Below are positions 25,529 through 36,000 of a stretch of 64,000 nt of DNA, piece after piece (the stretch's first letter is position 1; every line of letters starts with the position of its first letter). The notes beneath the pieces are model-generated. The model searched no databases. It was given only the letters and a program-made list of their open reading frames with translations, and was not told the DNA's origin. Made by a program: the position numbers and the translations under genes. Origin of the DNA: CAJXII01 sp965242915 (GTDB lineage: Bacteria; Campylobacterota; Campylobacteria; Campylobacterales; Arcobacteraceae); contig CBDETN010000028.1 of assembly GCA_965242915.1 (NCBI GenBank), positions 310,001-374,000 on the forward strand, given 5' to 3'.

Positions 25529-26833
25529 ATGAATAAAAAAGCAGAATTATTAAGTCCGGCAGGGAATTTAGAAAAATTAAAAATAGCATTTGCTTATGGT
25601 GCAGATGCAGTGTATGGAGGAGTTAGTCATTTCTCTCTTCGTATTAGAAGCGGTAAAGAGTTTACAATGGAAACTTTTAAAGAGGGGATAGACTATGCTC
25701 ATAATCTTGGAAAAAAGTTATATGTAACTATAAATGGTTTCCCTTTTAACTCTCAAATTGATTTACTTAAAAAGCATATTGAAACTATAGCAGCATTAGA
25801 ACCTGATGCTTTAATAGTTGCCACTCCTGGAGTTGTAAAGTTATGTCATGAATTAGCCCCAAATATTGATATTCATCTTTCAACTCAAGCAAATGTGATG
25901 AATTATCTTGACGCACAAGTTTATTGGGATATGGGTGTTAAGAGAATTATAGCAGCAAGGGAGATTAGCCTTAGAGATGTTGAAGAGATTAAGAAAAAAC
26001 TTCCTGATTTAGAAATAGAGATATTTGTACATGGAAGTATGTGTTTTGCATATAGTGGTCGTTGTTTAGTAAGTGCAGTTCAAATGGGAAGAGTACCTAA
26101 TCGTGGAAGCTGTGCAAATGATTGTAGATTTGAATATACTTTGTATGCAGGAAATGAAGAACATGGAACATTGTTCAGACTTGAAGAACAACCGGATATC
26201 GGTACTTATATCTTTAATGCAAAAGATATGAATCTAGCTTCCCATGTTGATGAGATTTTAGCGAGTGGTGCAGTTGACAGTATAAAAATAGAGGGTCGAA
26301 CGAAATCACCTTATTATGCTGCAATCACTGCATATACTTATCGAATGGCAATTGATGATTTTTATGATGGTAAATTTGATGCTGAAAAGTACCAAAAAGA
26401 ATTAAATACAACTAAAAATCGTGGATTTACAGATGCTTATTTAATACATAAACCTTTTGAAAAAACTGGAACCCAAAACCATGATTATGCTATGAGTGTC
26501 GGTACTTTTGAGGTGAGTGGACTTGTTATTGAAAATGAAGAGTATTTTATGTGTAAATATAAAACTTATCCTAAAGATGAGATAGAGATATTTGCACCAT
26601 TAAATAGTAAAATAGAAACTTGTGATAATGATATAGGGTCTATCTATAAAAAAGATGATGGTAAGTTTTATATTAAATTTAAAAAGATTATTACCCAATT
26701 AGGAAAAGAATTAGAATCTGTTCACAGCGGAAATACAAATCCTATTAAATTACCGGGGAAATTGCCTTATTTAACTATGTTTAGAGTGGAATCTGATATT
26801 ATAAATCAAGAGCATAGCTCGTGTGAAGAATAA
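25529..26833 (+). CDS. U32-family peptidase / tRNA hydroxylation (TrhP-type) protein
   Basis: The protein of about 434 residues starts MNKKAELLSPAGNLEKLK, which is the normal family start; an in-frame ATG at 25493 would add 12 odd residues ahead of it. The U32 signature is FVHGSMCFAYSGRCLVSA with NRGSCANDCRFEY and a later IEGRTKSPYYAA. Members act in tRNA U34 hydroxylation or as collagenase-like peptidases. The C-terminal third has the small barrel usual in YegQ-type proteins. The AsmA-like gene starts 13 bases later. Confidence 0.9.
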   Translation: MNKKAELLSPAGNLEKLKIAFAYGADAVYGGVSHFSLRIRSGKEFTMETFKEGIDYAHNLGKKLYVTINGFPFNSQIDLLKKHIETIAALEPDALIVATPGVVKLCHELAPNIDIHLSTQANVMNYLDAQVYWDMGVKRIIAAREISLRDVEEIKKKLPDLEIEIFVHGSMCFAYSGRCLVSAVQMGRVPNRGSCANDCRFEYTLYAGNEEHGTLFRLEEQPDIGTYIFNAKDMNLASHVDEILASGAVDSIKIEGRTKSPYYAAITAYTYRMAIDDFYDGKFDAEKYQKELNTTKNRGFTDAYLIHKPFEKTGTQNHDYAMSVGTFEVSGLVIENEEYFMCKYKTYPKDEIEIFAPLNSKIETCDNDIGSIYKKDDGKFYIKFKKIITQLGKELESVHSGNTNPIKLPGKLPYLTMFRVESDIINQEHSSCEE

Positions 26834-26846
26834 AAAAGGATAAGTT

Positions 26847-28871
26847 ATGAAATTTATAAAGATTATATCTGGTGTATTATTTGTATTTTTGCTATCTGTG
26901 TATATAGTAGTATTTACACCATTAAATAAAAGTACAATAGTACCAATAATCAAAAGTGAAATTTCTAAAGCATCTAAGATTAAGAATGTAGAAATTCCAA
27001 TCTTTGAATTATCGTTTAGCAATCTTAAGATGCAATTATTACTTGAAAATCAAGCCATTGATGTAGATGCTTCATTTGATATTTTTAGTAAAACTTTAGA
27101 TACTTCATATAAAATAGATATTAAAGATTTAAGTACATTTGATTATCTAAGTGGTCAAAAGTTAAAAGGGACATTTTTCACTGAGGGTAAACTTCAAGGT
27201 ACTTTTGATAATTTAAAATTAGATGGAGATGCAAATGTCGCTGATGGGAACATCAAATATAAACTTAATATTGATAAAAATGATATTAATAATATAGCTG
27301 TAAATATTAATTCACTAGATTTACCTACACTGTTAAATATGATAAATCAGCCAAAATATGTAGATGGAAAGTTTAATGCCAATGTAAATATATCTTCTTT
27401 AAAACTTGAGCAAGTCAAGTTTGCGGCAATTGTAAATCAAGGTAAATTTAATGTTTTAGTTTTTAAAGACAATTTAAAACTTAATATCCCAAAGAGTGAT
27501 TTTACTTTAGATACAAATATAAATTTACAAAATAAAGCCGGTGATTTTAATTTTAATTTTAACTCTAAACTTATTAAGTTGATAACAAATGGGAATATTG
27601 ATATTAACTCTTTAAAAATTGATACCAAGTATAAAGTTTTAATAGATCAGCTTGCAATGCTGGAACCTCTTATTGGTTCACAATTTAATGGTTCATTTCA
27701 AACAAATGGAACTATTAAGGGAGAGAAGAAGAGTATGGTTGTTGATGGGACTAGTAATCTAGCAAAGGGTCAAATTACATATAATGTTATTTTAAAAGAT
27801 TTAGAAGTTGACAGAGTTAAAGGGAGTATCAAAAAAGTTAAACTTGATGAACTTCTTTATATAGTAAATCAGCCAAAATATGCAAAAGCAGATTTAAATG
27901 TAGATTTTAATATTAATTCTTTAAAAAATTTAGACGGACAGGTTAAAACAACTTTAGATAATGGATTGTTAAATAAAAAAATAGTAAAAAGAGATTTTAA
28001 TATTACACTTCCAAAAAATCCAATATTTAATTTAGAAGCAAATACAAATTTAAATAAAAATATCATAGACACCAAAGTGACATTAAATAGTTTTGCTGCA
28101 AAACTACAAACAACTAAAACTGTATTTGATACAAAAACCGCAATTTTAACCACAGATTATCTTTTAAGTGTATCAGACCTTAAAAACTTATATTTTGTAA
28201 TAAACCAGAAAATGAGAGGTGATATTAAAATTGCCGGAGATATTAAGTTTGATAAATATTTAACAGTAAGTTTTAATTCTAAAAAATTTGGCGGGAACAT
28301 AAACGGTACTTTTATAAAAGATAAATTAAGTGTAAAAATAACTAATATTGATTCTATAAATTTATTAAATATGATGTACTATCCAGAAATTTTTAAATCT
28401 AAAGTTAATCTGTCATTAGATTATGATACAACTTCAAAAAAAGGTATATCAAATATTGATATGAAAGATGGTAACTTCCTCGCGAATAAATTAAGCCAAA
28501 CGATTAACAAATTAATTAAAAAAGATTTAACAACTGAAATTTATAAAACAGTAACGATAAAAACAAAGATCAATGATTTGATTTTAGACAGTACTTTATT
28601 TATGCAAAGTAAAAATAGTGAAATAAAATCTAATAAAATGTATATGGATCTTAAAAAAAGCTATATTGACGCTGGGTTTGATATTAAATATTATAACTTT
28701 GATTTAGGATTAAAATTAAAAGGGGACTTAACTAGTCCAAAAGTTAAAATAGATGCAGGCAAGCTTTTAAAATCCAAAGCAAAACAAGAGGTTAAAAAAG
28801 TTATTGAAAAGAAATTAGGAGATAAACTTAAAAAAGATTTAGGTGGATTGTTGAAGGGTCTTTTTAAATAG
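26847..28871 (+). CDS. AsmA/TamB-like inner-membrane-anchored periplasmic protein
   Basis: The 674-residue protein has one N-terminal membrane segment (about residues 5-26) and then long runs of beta strands with repeated patterns (for example LLNMINQPKYVDGKFNANVN and LLYIVNQPKYAKADLNVDFN). The C-terminus is Lys-rich amphipathic helix. This layout fits the AsmA/TamB bridge family proposed to move lipids between membranes. The family match is by style rather than by a fixed motif, so I am only fairly sure. It may be co-transcribed with the U32 gene. Confidence 0.65.
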   Translation: MKFIKIISGVLFVFLLSVYIVVFTPLNKSTIVPIIKSEISKASKIKNVEIPIFELSFSNLKMQLLLENQAIDVDASFDIFSKTLDTSYKIDIKDLSTFDYLSGQKLKGTFFTEGKLQGTFDNLKLDGDANVADGNIKYKLNIDKNDINNIAVNINSLDLPTLLNMINQPKYVDGKFNANVNISSLKLEQVKFAAIVNQGKFNVLVFKDNLKLNIPKSDFTLDTNINLQNKAGDFNFNFNSKLIKLITNGNIDINSLKIDTKYKVLIDQLAMLEPLIGSQFNGSFQTNGTIKGEKKSMVVDGTSNLAKGQITYNVILKDLEVDRVKGSIKKVKLDELLYIVNQPKYAKADLNVDFNINSLKNLDGQVKTTLDNGLLNKKIVKRDFNITLPKNPIFNLEANTNLNKNIIDTKVTLNSFAAKLQTTKTVFDTKTAILTTDYLLSVSDLKNLYFVINQKMRGDIKIAGDIKFDKYLTVSFNSKKFGGNINGTFIKDKLSVKITNIDSINLLNMMYYPEIFKSKVNLSLDYDTTSKKGISNIDMKDGNFLANKLSQTINKLIKKDLTTEIYKTVTIKTKINDLILDSTLFMQSKNSEIKSNKMYMDLKKSYIDAGFDIKYYNFDLGLKLKGDLTSPKVKIDAGKLLKSKAKQEVKKVIEKKLGDKLKKDLGGLLKGLFK

Positions 28872-28926
28872 ATATTATATAAATCTTAGATAAAATTTTA
28901 AATATAAGAAATAAAAGGAAATAAAA

Positions 28927-29421
28927 ATGGATTTTGTATCAATAATAATGGGAAGTAAAAGTGATTATGAGATTATGAAGCATTGTGCTATTACGCTTGA
29001 ATCGTTTAATGTAAAGTATGAATTAATTATCAGTTCGGCTCATAGAAGTCCTGAGCGAACAAAAGTTTATATTAAAGAAGCAGAAGAAAAAGGTGCAAAA
29101 GTATTTATTGCTGCTGCTGGTATGGCTGCTCATTTAGCCGGTGCATTAGCCGCGGGAACTACTAAACCAGTAATTGGTGTACCTATGAAAGGTGGTGCTA
29201 TGGATGGTATGGATGCTATGCTTTCAACAGTTCAAATGCCTTCAGGTATGCCGGTAGCTACTGTTGCACTTGGAAAAGCAGGTGCTGTTAACAGTGCTTA
29301 TTTAGCTATTCAGATTTTAGCAATTACTGATAAAGAGCTTGCTATTAAATTAAAAGAAGATAGAATTATTAAAGAGAAAAAAGTTGAAAATGACAGTAGA
29401 GAAGTTGAGGTTTTGATATAA
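28927..29421 (+). CDS. purE: 5-(carboxyamino)imidazole ribonucleotide mutase
   Basis: The 164-residue enzyme has IIMGSKSDYEIMKHC, SAHRSPERT and FIAAAGMAAHLAGALAAGTT, the class I PurE signature. It moves the carboxyl group of N5-CAIR in purine synthesis. AAAAGGAAATAAAA precedes the ATG. The C-terminal tail (after about residue 150) is a little longer than usual. The next gene is an ATPase not related to purine synthesis. Confidence 0.97.
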   Translation: MDFVSIIMGSKSDYEIMKHCAITLESFNVKYELIISSAHRSPERTKVYIKEAEEKGAKVFIAAAGMAAHLAGALAAGTTKPVIGVPMKGGAMDGMDAMLSTVQMPSGMPVATVALGKAGAVNSAYLAIQILAITDKELAIKLKEDRIIKEKKVENDSREVEVLI

Positions 29422-29424
29422 GTT

Positions 29425-30468
29425 ATGCAACTTGATTTAAAGAATATTGGTATTATTAAAAAAGCATCTATAAAAATAGATGGTTTGACAGTGATTGCTG
29501 GTGAGAATGATACTGGTAAAAGTACTGTTGGTAAAGCACTAACAGCAATGTACGGAGGCATAAGTGCATTTACCACTTCTGTAAAAAATATCAATAATGA
29601 ATTTTCTGTAAATATTGTGAATTTTTATAAATACTTATTTAAACAAGAATTTTTATCAAGTCAAAAAATTACTTTAAAAACAAATTTTGCACAATATAGT
29701 GCTGTTAGTTTAAAGACTAAAATATTAGAAGGTTATACTGGTGATTTTGAAGACCAAGAAATAAAAGGTATTACTTTTATAGAAACACCAATGGTATGGA
29801 ATCTTCAAGATTTTTTCAATGCATCTACACAAATAGAATCACAATTAAAAATGATAGGTGATGATATAAATATTCCTTATCCATTTTTAATGAAAACTTT
29901 GCACTTCCAATTACATACAAAAAGGAAAGTGCCTAGTTTTTCGGATAGCGTATATTCTATGTTTTTTAAAACAATAAAAACTAAATTATTCGCTCTTATG
30001 GGTGGTGAATTTATTAGAGATGAACACTCTGATATATTTTATTTTCATCGAGATGATAAAGTATATGATTTAATTAATGTTGCAACTGGTATTAAATATT
30101 TTGGACTATTACAGGTTTTATTGGATAATAATAGATTAAACTTAAATACGATACTTATATTAGATGAACCAGAGGTGCATTTACATCCAAAATGGCAACT
30201 TAAAATGGCAGAATTAATTGTAGAACTTGTAAAAAATGGAGTGAAAATATTAGTAAATTCTCATAGTCCATATATGATTGAAGCTTTACAAAGATATAGT
30301 GAATTAGCTAATATTGAAAAGAAAACTAATTTTTATTTAGCACAAGATGGAAAAATAGATAAAATAAAAGATAGTAACTCTAGAACTTTATCAGAAATAT
30401 TTGAGAAATTATCTGAGCCTTTTGATATTTTTGATGAAATGGATAGTAAAAAGTTGCAGAATGGCTGA
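29425..30468 (+). CDS. AAA-family ATPase, SMC/OLD-like, of a putative two-gene module
   Basis: The 347-residue protein has an ABC/SMC-type ATPase core: Walker A GENDTGKST (residues 26-34), a Walker B ILILDEPEVHLHPKWQ and a switch His in LVNSHSPYMIEAL. It matches the AAA_21/AAA_15 group that includes OLD and RecF-like proteins. The middle (about 60-210) is poorly conserved and AT-rich. No TOPRIM domain follows, unlike OLD and GajA. It starts three bases after purE. The next gene overlaps its stop by eight bases (ATGGCTGA), so they form a pair. Such ATPase-nuclease pairs are common in phage defence; the role here is inferred. Confidence 0.8.
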   Translation: MQLDLKNIGIIKKASIKIDGLTVIAGENDTGKSTVGKALTAMYGGISAFTTSVKNINNEFSVNIVNFYKYLFKQEFLSSQKITLKTNFAQYSAVSLKTKILEGYTGDFEDQEIKGITFIETPMVWNLQDFFNASTQIESQLKMIGDDINIPYPFLMKTLHFQLHTKRKVPSFSDSVYSMFFKTIKTKLFALMGGEFIRDEHSDIFYFHRDDKVYDLINVATGIKYFGLLQVLLDNNRLNLNTILILDEPEVHLHPKWQLKMAELIVELVKNGVKILVNSHSPYMIEALQRYSELANIEKKTNFYLAQDGKIDKIKDSNSRTLSEIFEKLSEPFDIFDEMDSKKLQNG

Positions 30469-30982
30469 TGCTGTATCAATTTTTAAAGTTAAATTTAAAG
30501 ATTATATAAGTTCTTTAAAAAGCACTAGCTATGATGAAGAACATAAAGAATATTTATGTAATGATGAAAGTCAAAAGGTTTTTAATTTTGATTTAATCAT
30601 AAAAGATATGTATCCTCAAAAACAACCTGCTTCATATGATGCTTTATTAATACAAGATAAAAATATTTATTGTATAGAATTTAAAAATGAAAAGTATTCA
30701 AATATTAATAAAAGAAAGGTACATAAAAAGTTAATTAATGGTAAAGATATTCTTGATGATATATTTACTACAAATCATATTCCTGTAAAAGAATATAATT
30801 TTATATTTTGTGTAGCTTATAAAAATACAAAAGCTAGATGGTGAAGAGGTATTGAAAAGAATACTATACAATTTGAATTAGAACAATATAAAGGAAAATA
30901 TTTTGATAATATATATACAAATGATGTACAATACTTTACAAATGAATATAAAAAATACTTTTACAAGGAATTACAATGCTAA
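30461..30982 (+). pseudogene. PD-(D/E)XK-like nuclease partner, interrupted by an in-frame TGA
   Basis: The open part (30461-30844) encodes 127 residues with a nuclease-like core: YDALLI, then 12 residues later IEFKNEKY, a D...E-x-K pattern. A TGA at 30842-30844 follows KARW, but the same frame continues RGIEKNTIQFELEQ and on to TAA at 30980-30982, overlapping the glyQ start. The uninterrupted gene would give 173 residues. The continued frame has protein-like composition, which points to a recent nonsense mutation. The first ATG shares bases with the ATPase stop. Nuclease activity is inferred from the motif only. Confidence 0.65.
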
Positions 30983-31863
30983 CATTTAGCCAATTACTTT
31001 TAAAGCTGCAACAGTATTGGGCAGAACAGGGATGTAATATTTTACAGCCTTATGATATACCAAGTGGAGCCGGTACATTTCATCCTGCAACACTTTTAAG
31101 AAGTTTAGATAATAAACCTTGGAGTGTAGCTTATGTTGCACCTAGCAGAAGACCCACTGATGGAAGATATGGGGAAAATCCAAATAGATTGGGTTCATAT
31201 TATCAGTTTCAAGCACTAATCAAACCATCGCCGGATAATATTCAAGATCTGTATTTAAAATCTTTAGAATATCTTGGACTTGATTTATCAAAACATGATA
31301 TTAGATTTGTAGAAGATAATTGGGAATCTCCAACTTTAGGTGCCTGGGGACTTGGCTGGGAAGTTTGGCTTGACGGTATGGAAGTGACTCAATTTACATA
31401 TTTCCAACAAGTAGGCGGTATTGCTTGTAATCCAGTTGCTGTTGAGATAACTTATGGAACTGAAAGACTTGCTATGTACTTGCAAGGTGTAGATAATATT
31501 TTTGATATAGTTTGGAATGAAAATGAACATGGAGTTACAACTTATAAAGATATACATTTTGAAAGTGAAGTGCAATTTAGTAAATATAACTTTGAGATAG
31601 CAGATGTTGATATGTTATTTAAGCATTTTGATGATGCTTTTAATGAGTGTAAAAAATGTTTAGATGCCGGTCTTCCTCTTCCTGCTTATGATCAATGTAT
31701 GATGGCAAGTCATGCTTTTAATACTCTTGATGCCAGAAAAGCTATAAGTGTAACACAACGGCAAAATTATATTTTAAAGGTGCGAGAACTTTCAATTGGT
31801 TGTGCAACTTTGTATAAAGAACAAGAGAGTGACCGAGAGCAAAGAATGTTGGAAGCTAAATAG
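30976..31863 (+). CDS. glyQ: Glycyl-tRNA synthetase alpha subunit
   Basis: The 295-residue subunit of the alpha2-beta2 enzyme has MLTFSQLLLKLQQYWAEQGC, QPYDIPSGAGTFHPATLLRSL, AYVAPSRRPTDGRYGENPNR and FTYFQQVGGI, all highly conserved. It forms the catalytic core; the beta subunit gene (glyS) is not in this window. It overlaps the end of the interrupted nuclease frame and shares one base with the next start (TAGTG). Confidence 0.98.
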   Translation: MLTFSQLLLKLQQYWAEQGCNILQPYDIPSGAGTFHPATLLRSLDNKPWSVAYVAPSRRPTDGRYGENPNRLGSYYQFQALIKPSPDNIQDLYLKSLEYLGLDLSKHDIRFVEDNWESPTLGAWGLGWEVWLDGMEVTQFTYFQQVGGIACNPVAVEITYGTERLAMYLQGVDNIFDIVWNENEHGVTTYKDIHFESEVQFSKYNFEIADVDMLFKHFDDAFNECKKCLDAGLPLPAYDQCMMASHAFNTLDARKAISVTQRQNYILKVRELSIGCATLYKEQESDREQRMLEAK

Positions 31864-32597
31864 TGATAGTTAAAGATTTTTATAATTTCTTAGATGAATT
31901 ATCACCATTTGAATTACAGGAAAAATGGGATAATAGCGGTTTAATAGTTGGAAATATGGAAGATAAATTCGTAAGCGTTTATATATCTTTGGATTTAGAT
32001 GAAGAGATGCTTGAAAAAATTGAGCCAAATAGTTTAATACTTACTCACCATCCTTTAATTTTCAGTCCGCTTCAAACGATAAATTTTGATAGTTATTCAA
32101 CTAAACTTCTTCGTAAGCTTATTAAAAAAGATATTGTATTAATTTCAATGCATACAAATATTGATAAAACTCATTTAAATAAATATGTAGCATCACAAAT
32201 TCTTGGATTTGAAATTGAGTGTGGTGAAGATTTTATTTATTATGCTGATATTGATATGAATATGGATGAGTTAAAACAATTAGTAAAAGATAAGTTAAAT
32301 TTAGATTTTACCAAAAGTGTTAAGTGTAAAGAAAATATAAAAAGAATTGCACTTACAACTGGTGCTGGAATGAGTTTAATTTCATCAATAGATGCGGATT
32401 GTTTTTTAACAGGTGATATAAAATATCATGATGCAATGGAAGCAAAAAGTAGAAATATTAGCTTAATTGATATAGGACACTATGAAAGTGAACATTACTT
32501 TAGCCCCTTAATGATAGAATTAATTGAAAAATATTTGCTTAAAAATGAAATAAAAGCTATAGTATCGGCTTCACAAAATCCATTTGAGTATAAATGA
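31863..32597 (+). CDS. Nif3-like dinuclear metal centre protein
   Basis: The 244-residue protein has the Nif3/YbgI metal motifs: LTHHPLIFSP, SMHTNIDKTHLN and the C-terminal IDIGHYESEHYF. It forms hexameric rings with two metal ions; some members are GTP cyclohydrolase I-like (FolE2-associated) or of unknown role. The start is GTG (31863), sharing a base with the glyQ stop. A diverged second copy of its last 78 codons is found at 49844-50080. Confidence 0.92.
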   Translation: MIVKDFYNFLDELSPFELQEKWDNSGLIVGNMEDKFVSVYISLDLDEEMLEKIEPNSLILTHHPLIFSPLQTINFDSYSTKLLRKLIKKDIVLISMHTNIDKTHLNKYVASQILGFEIECGEDFIYYADIDMNMDELKQLVKDKLNLDFTKSVKCKENIKRIALTTGAGMSLISSIDADCFLTGDIKYHDAMEAKSRNISLIDIGHYESEHYFSPLMIELIEKYLLKNEIKAIVSASQNPFEYK

Positions 32598-33012
32598 GAT
32601 TTAATAAGATGACAGAAGTCATCTCACGGAGATAAAAGGACAATATCCAATGTCCTATGTGTCTGACACCTTCACAAAAGCTATCAAATGGACAAATTAC
32701 ACCACTAATTATAAGTAGTGCGTCAAGCACATTGTTTTAAAGTCTAAGAGAAGTTTATTCTCTTAGACTTTTGTTTCTAGACTTATTTTTAAAACCACAA
32801 AATGGACATATTTTCTTCTTTTTTTACAATTCATTATAAATTAACCCTTTTTAAACCATTACAGTATCTAGTATAACTTAAGTTTTTGTGCATTCAGATT
32901 TTTAAATTAAGCAAAAAGTTTCAAAATGAAACTTTTTGGCTATTTTGTTCTGCTATCCTTCATTAAGAGTAAAATTTTCATAATGAACTTTATTATATTG
33001 AAGGAGATAGCG
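32598..33012. other. 415-base spacer with hairpins before the first giant gene
   Basis: No gene is visible. It holds a small stem AGATGAC/GTCATCT (32607-32624), a weak GGACA/TGTCC pair near 32639 and the strong hairpin listed next. A second strand of AT-rich sequence leads to a ribosome binding site AAGGAG (33001-33006). The true start of the giant gene is the ATG after that site; in-frame ATGs from 32926 are upstream of it and unlikely. Confidence 0.6.
32739..32771 (+). terminator. Strong terminator hairpin after the Nif3 gene
   Basis: AAAGTCTAAGAGAA (32739-32752) and TTCTCTTAGACTTT (32758-32771) form a perfect 14-bp stem with a GTTTA loop, followed by TTGTTTCT. It should end glyQ-Nif3 transcripts before the giant gene. 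Confidence 0.8.
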
Positions 33013-36000
33013 ATGAAAAAAATAGAGCAAATTTATATAAAGCTAATAGCTATAGGTTTAATTACAATGATGGTTACTGGATGTGGCGGCGGCGGATCTT
33101 CTGATTCTTTATCTTCTTCCTCCTCTTCCTCCTCTTCAGCCATAAATGGTAATGTTGCAAAAGCTCCAATTGATAATGCCACAGTTACAATTTATAGACT
33201 TGATACAAATGAAGTATTAGGTACAACTAAAACTGATGCTAAAGGGGATTATTCTTTAGATATTGGTAATTATACTGGTGCAGTAAGAATAGTTGCTAGT
33301 GGTGGAACTTATATAGATGAAGTATCGGGTGTAGAACAAAACTCATCAACTTTAAAGTTAGAAGCTATCTCATCTATAACAGTAACTGATAGAATGGTAA
33401 ATGTTACCCCTGTTACTGATATATCTGCTCAAAAGTTATTAAGTATGGAGACTAATGCCTCTAAACTTGCGAATAAAATAAGTATAATAGAAGATGTGAA
33501 TAAAAATATAGCAAGAATTTTAACAGGCAGCGATTTTAACCCTACAAAAGTTAGAGCTAAAATCCTTGATAGAACAGGTAAAGAGAAGATTAAAGTATCT
33601 GATGGGGATGAAGGTAAATATGGTACCTTATTAGCCGTATTTGCTAAGCTGTCAGATAGTAATGCTTCAAATGTTAGAGCTCAAATAGATGCTGTTTATG
33701 ATGATATTAAAGATGGTATAGCAGATAAACTATCTGATGATATACAAAGTGCTTTAGACAATACAGATATCCAAAATGGTATCGATTCTAATGTAACAAA
33801 TGATTTAAAATATACTGCTAGGCAACAACTATCATATGATATAAATGCAACTCTTAGTGGAATTACAAATATAACAAATCAAAAAAGAGGTGGAAAAACA
33901 GAATTTTTTGTAACTGTTAATAATATCAACACTAAAATATCTATTGTACTAAAAAATGAATTTGCCACTTGTGAAGCCAAAGATGAAAATGGAAATGATA
34001 TAGCTTATGTATCAAATGGCTCAACTATAAAAGTAACGCTTAAAAATAGTGGAGATTTTAATAATACAAGAAGTGTTATGCTTAATATTGGTTCAAATAA
34101 ATTTTTATTAACTAGTAAAACAAATCAACAAACAACTTCTACACTTAAAAGTGAAGATATATTTGTAAATAGACAAAACAATAGATATGATTTAAATCGC
34201 TATTTTAAAGACCCAGATGGAGACAAATTAACATATAGTTATGATGGAGAGTTACCCGAAGGGATTAGTCTTGATGATGATGGTATTTTTAGGGGGACAC
34301 CAACACTTAATAAGTCAAAAATTTTTAAAATTGATATATATGCAAAAGATAGCCATGGAAATATTATCAAGAAAAAATTTAGATTAAATGTTTTATCAAG
34401 ACCAAGAGTAGATAGTATTACTGTGGAAATCTCTACAAAGGTAAAGGGCGGGATAACAGTAGCAGCAAAGCTTAAATTTAATAAAGATATAAATATTACA
34501 ACTGCCGGAACAATGACAATTGTATTTGCAAATAATGCAGGAAAGAGTACTTTTGATCTACCTCTAGGTGTAATTTTAAAAGATGATGGAATAGATATTG
34601 ATATTATTACAGGAAGTGGAAATAATATCCAGGTACAAGCCTCTTCTATAGTAACTGATGCAATAATTAAACAAAAAGGCTTAGAGGATAGAAACTTTAA
34701 CTTTATAACTGCGGCAGGACAAACAGTTGAAAATTTAATAGTTGATAACACAGCACCAGTTTGGCTTAGTAATACAAGTGCAGCTATTAATGAAAATGCA
34801 GTTATCGATACTGTAGTTTATCAATCAAATGTAAGTGATAGTGATAGTAATATCACTTATAGTATAAATGATGCCAATTTTAGTATTGATACTAAAGGTA
34901 AATTAACATTGGCTAAAACTTTAGATTATGAGACTAAACAAAGCTATAGTTTGAATATTGAGGCAAAAGATACAGCTGGAAATATTGCTACACAAACAAT
35001 AGATATCCAAGTTAATAATATAGTAGATACTAAACCAGTTTTAGCTAATCCTGCGCAAGCAACTATAAGTGAAGATATTTTACAAGATACAATAATAGAT
35101 ACAATTAAAACTAATGGGGCTAATAGTGATGAAAATACAATAAATAGCTTTAGTATAAGAAATAGTGATGCTAATTTTATTATTGATAATAATGGTGCTG
35201 TAAAAATAGCATTAAATAGTCATATTAACTATTCAGTAAATAATGACCATAAATACACTTTACAAATATATGCTACAAATGATAAAGGTGATAGTGATGA
35301 TGTCAATTTAACTATTTTAGTTACTAATACTCCTGAAATTGAAGCTTTAGATGATCTTAAAACTATGAAAAATACTGATTCAAGTATTATTATATCTGTG
35401 CTGTCTAATGATAAAAAAGGGGTAGATAACCAAGATTTAACTATTAAAAGTGTAACAACTCCAGCAAGTGGTACAGTTACAATTATAAATAATGATACAG
35501 AGATAAAATATGAGAATGATACAAACAATACTGGTAATATTAGCTTTAGCTATACTATAACTAATGGTGAAGATAATAGCACCGCAAATGTAAATATCTC
35601 TATAATTGATGCTTTGGCTAGACCAGATGCACCAACGATTGATATTGTAGCAGGCGATGATATGATTAACCTTGCTGAAAGTTCAAAAGATTTAAATATT
35701 ACAGGTACAGCTCCAGCTGATACAAAGATAACAGTTACATATAATAATATAGAACGTGTTGTTCAAGTTGGAAGTGATGGAAAATGGATAGTAACTTATA
35801 GTGCAAGTGAACTTCCAGATAATGGTCATTCAAATATTTCTGTACATACTACTAATGTATTTGGAAATCAAAGTGATATTATTACAAAAAATATAAAAGT
35901 GGATAAACTTAGTCCAGTATTGACAATAACTGATAATAAATCAGGAGTTTTAAATCAAACTGATAATGTTGTAACTTTTACATTTATATTTAATGAACTA

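Noticed and set aside
29425..30468. Full Gabija or OLD nuclease
   Set aside because: The protein ends after the ATPase core; no TOPRIM motif or UvrD-type partner is present.
32926..33012. Longer N-terminus for the first giant lipoprotein
   Set aside because: The added 29 residues would bury the lipoprotein signal, and AAGGAG lies just before the ATG at 33013. The paralogue also starts at the matching ATG.
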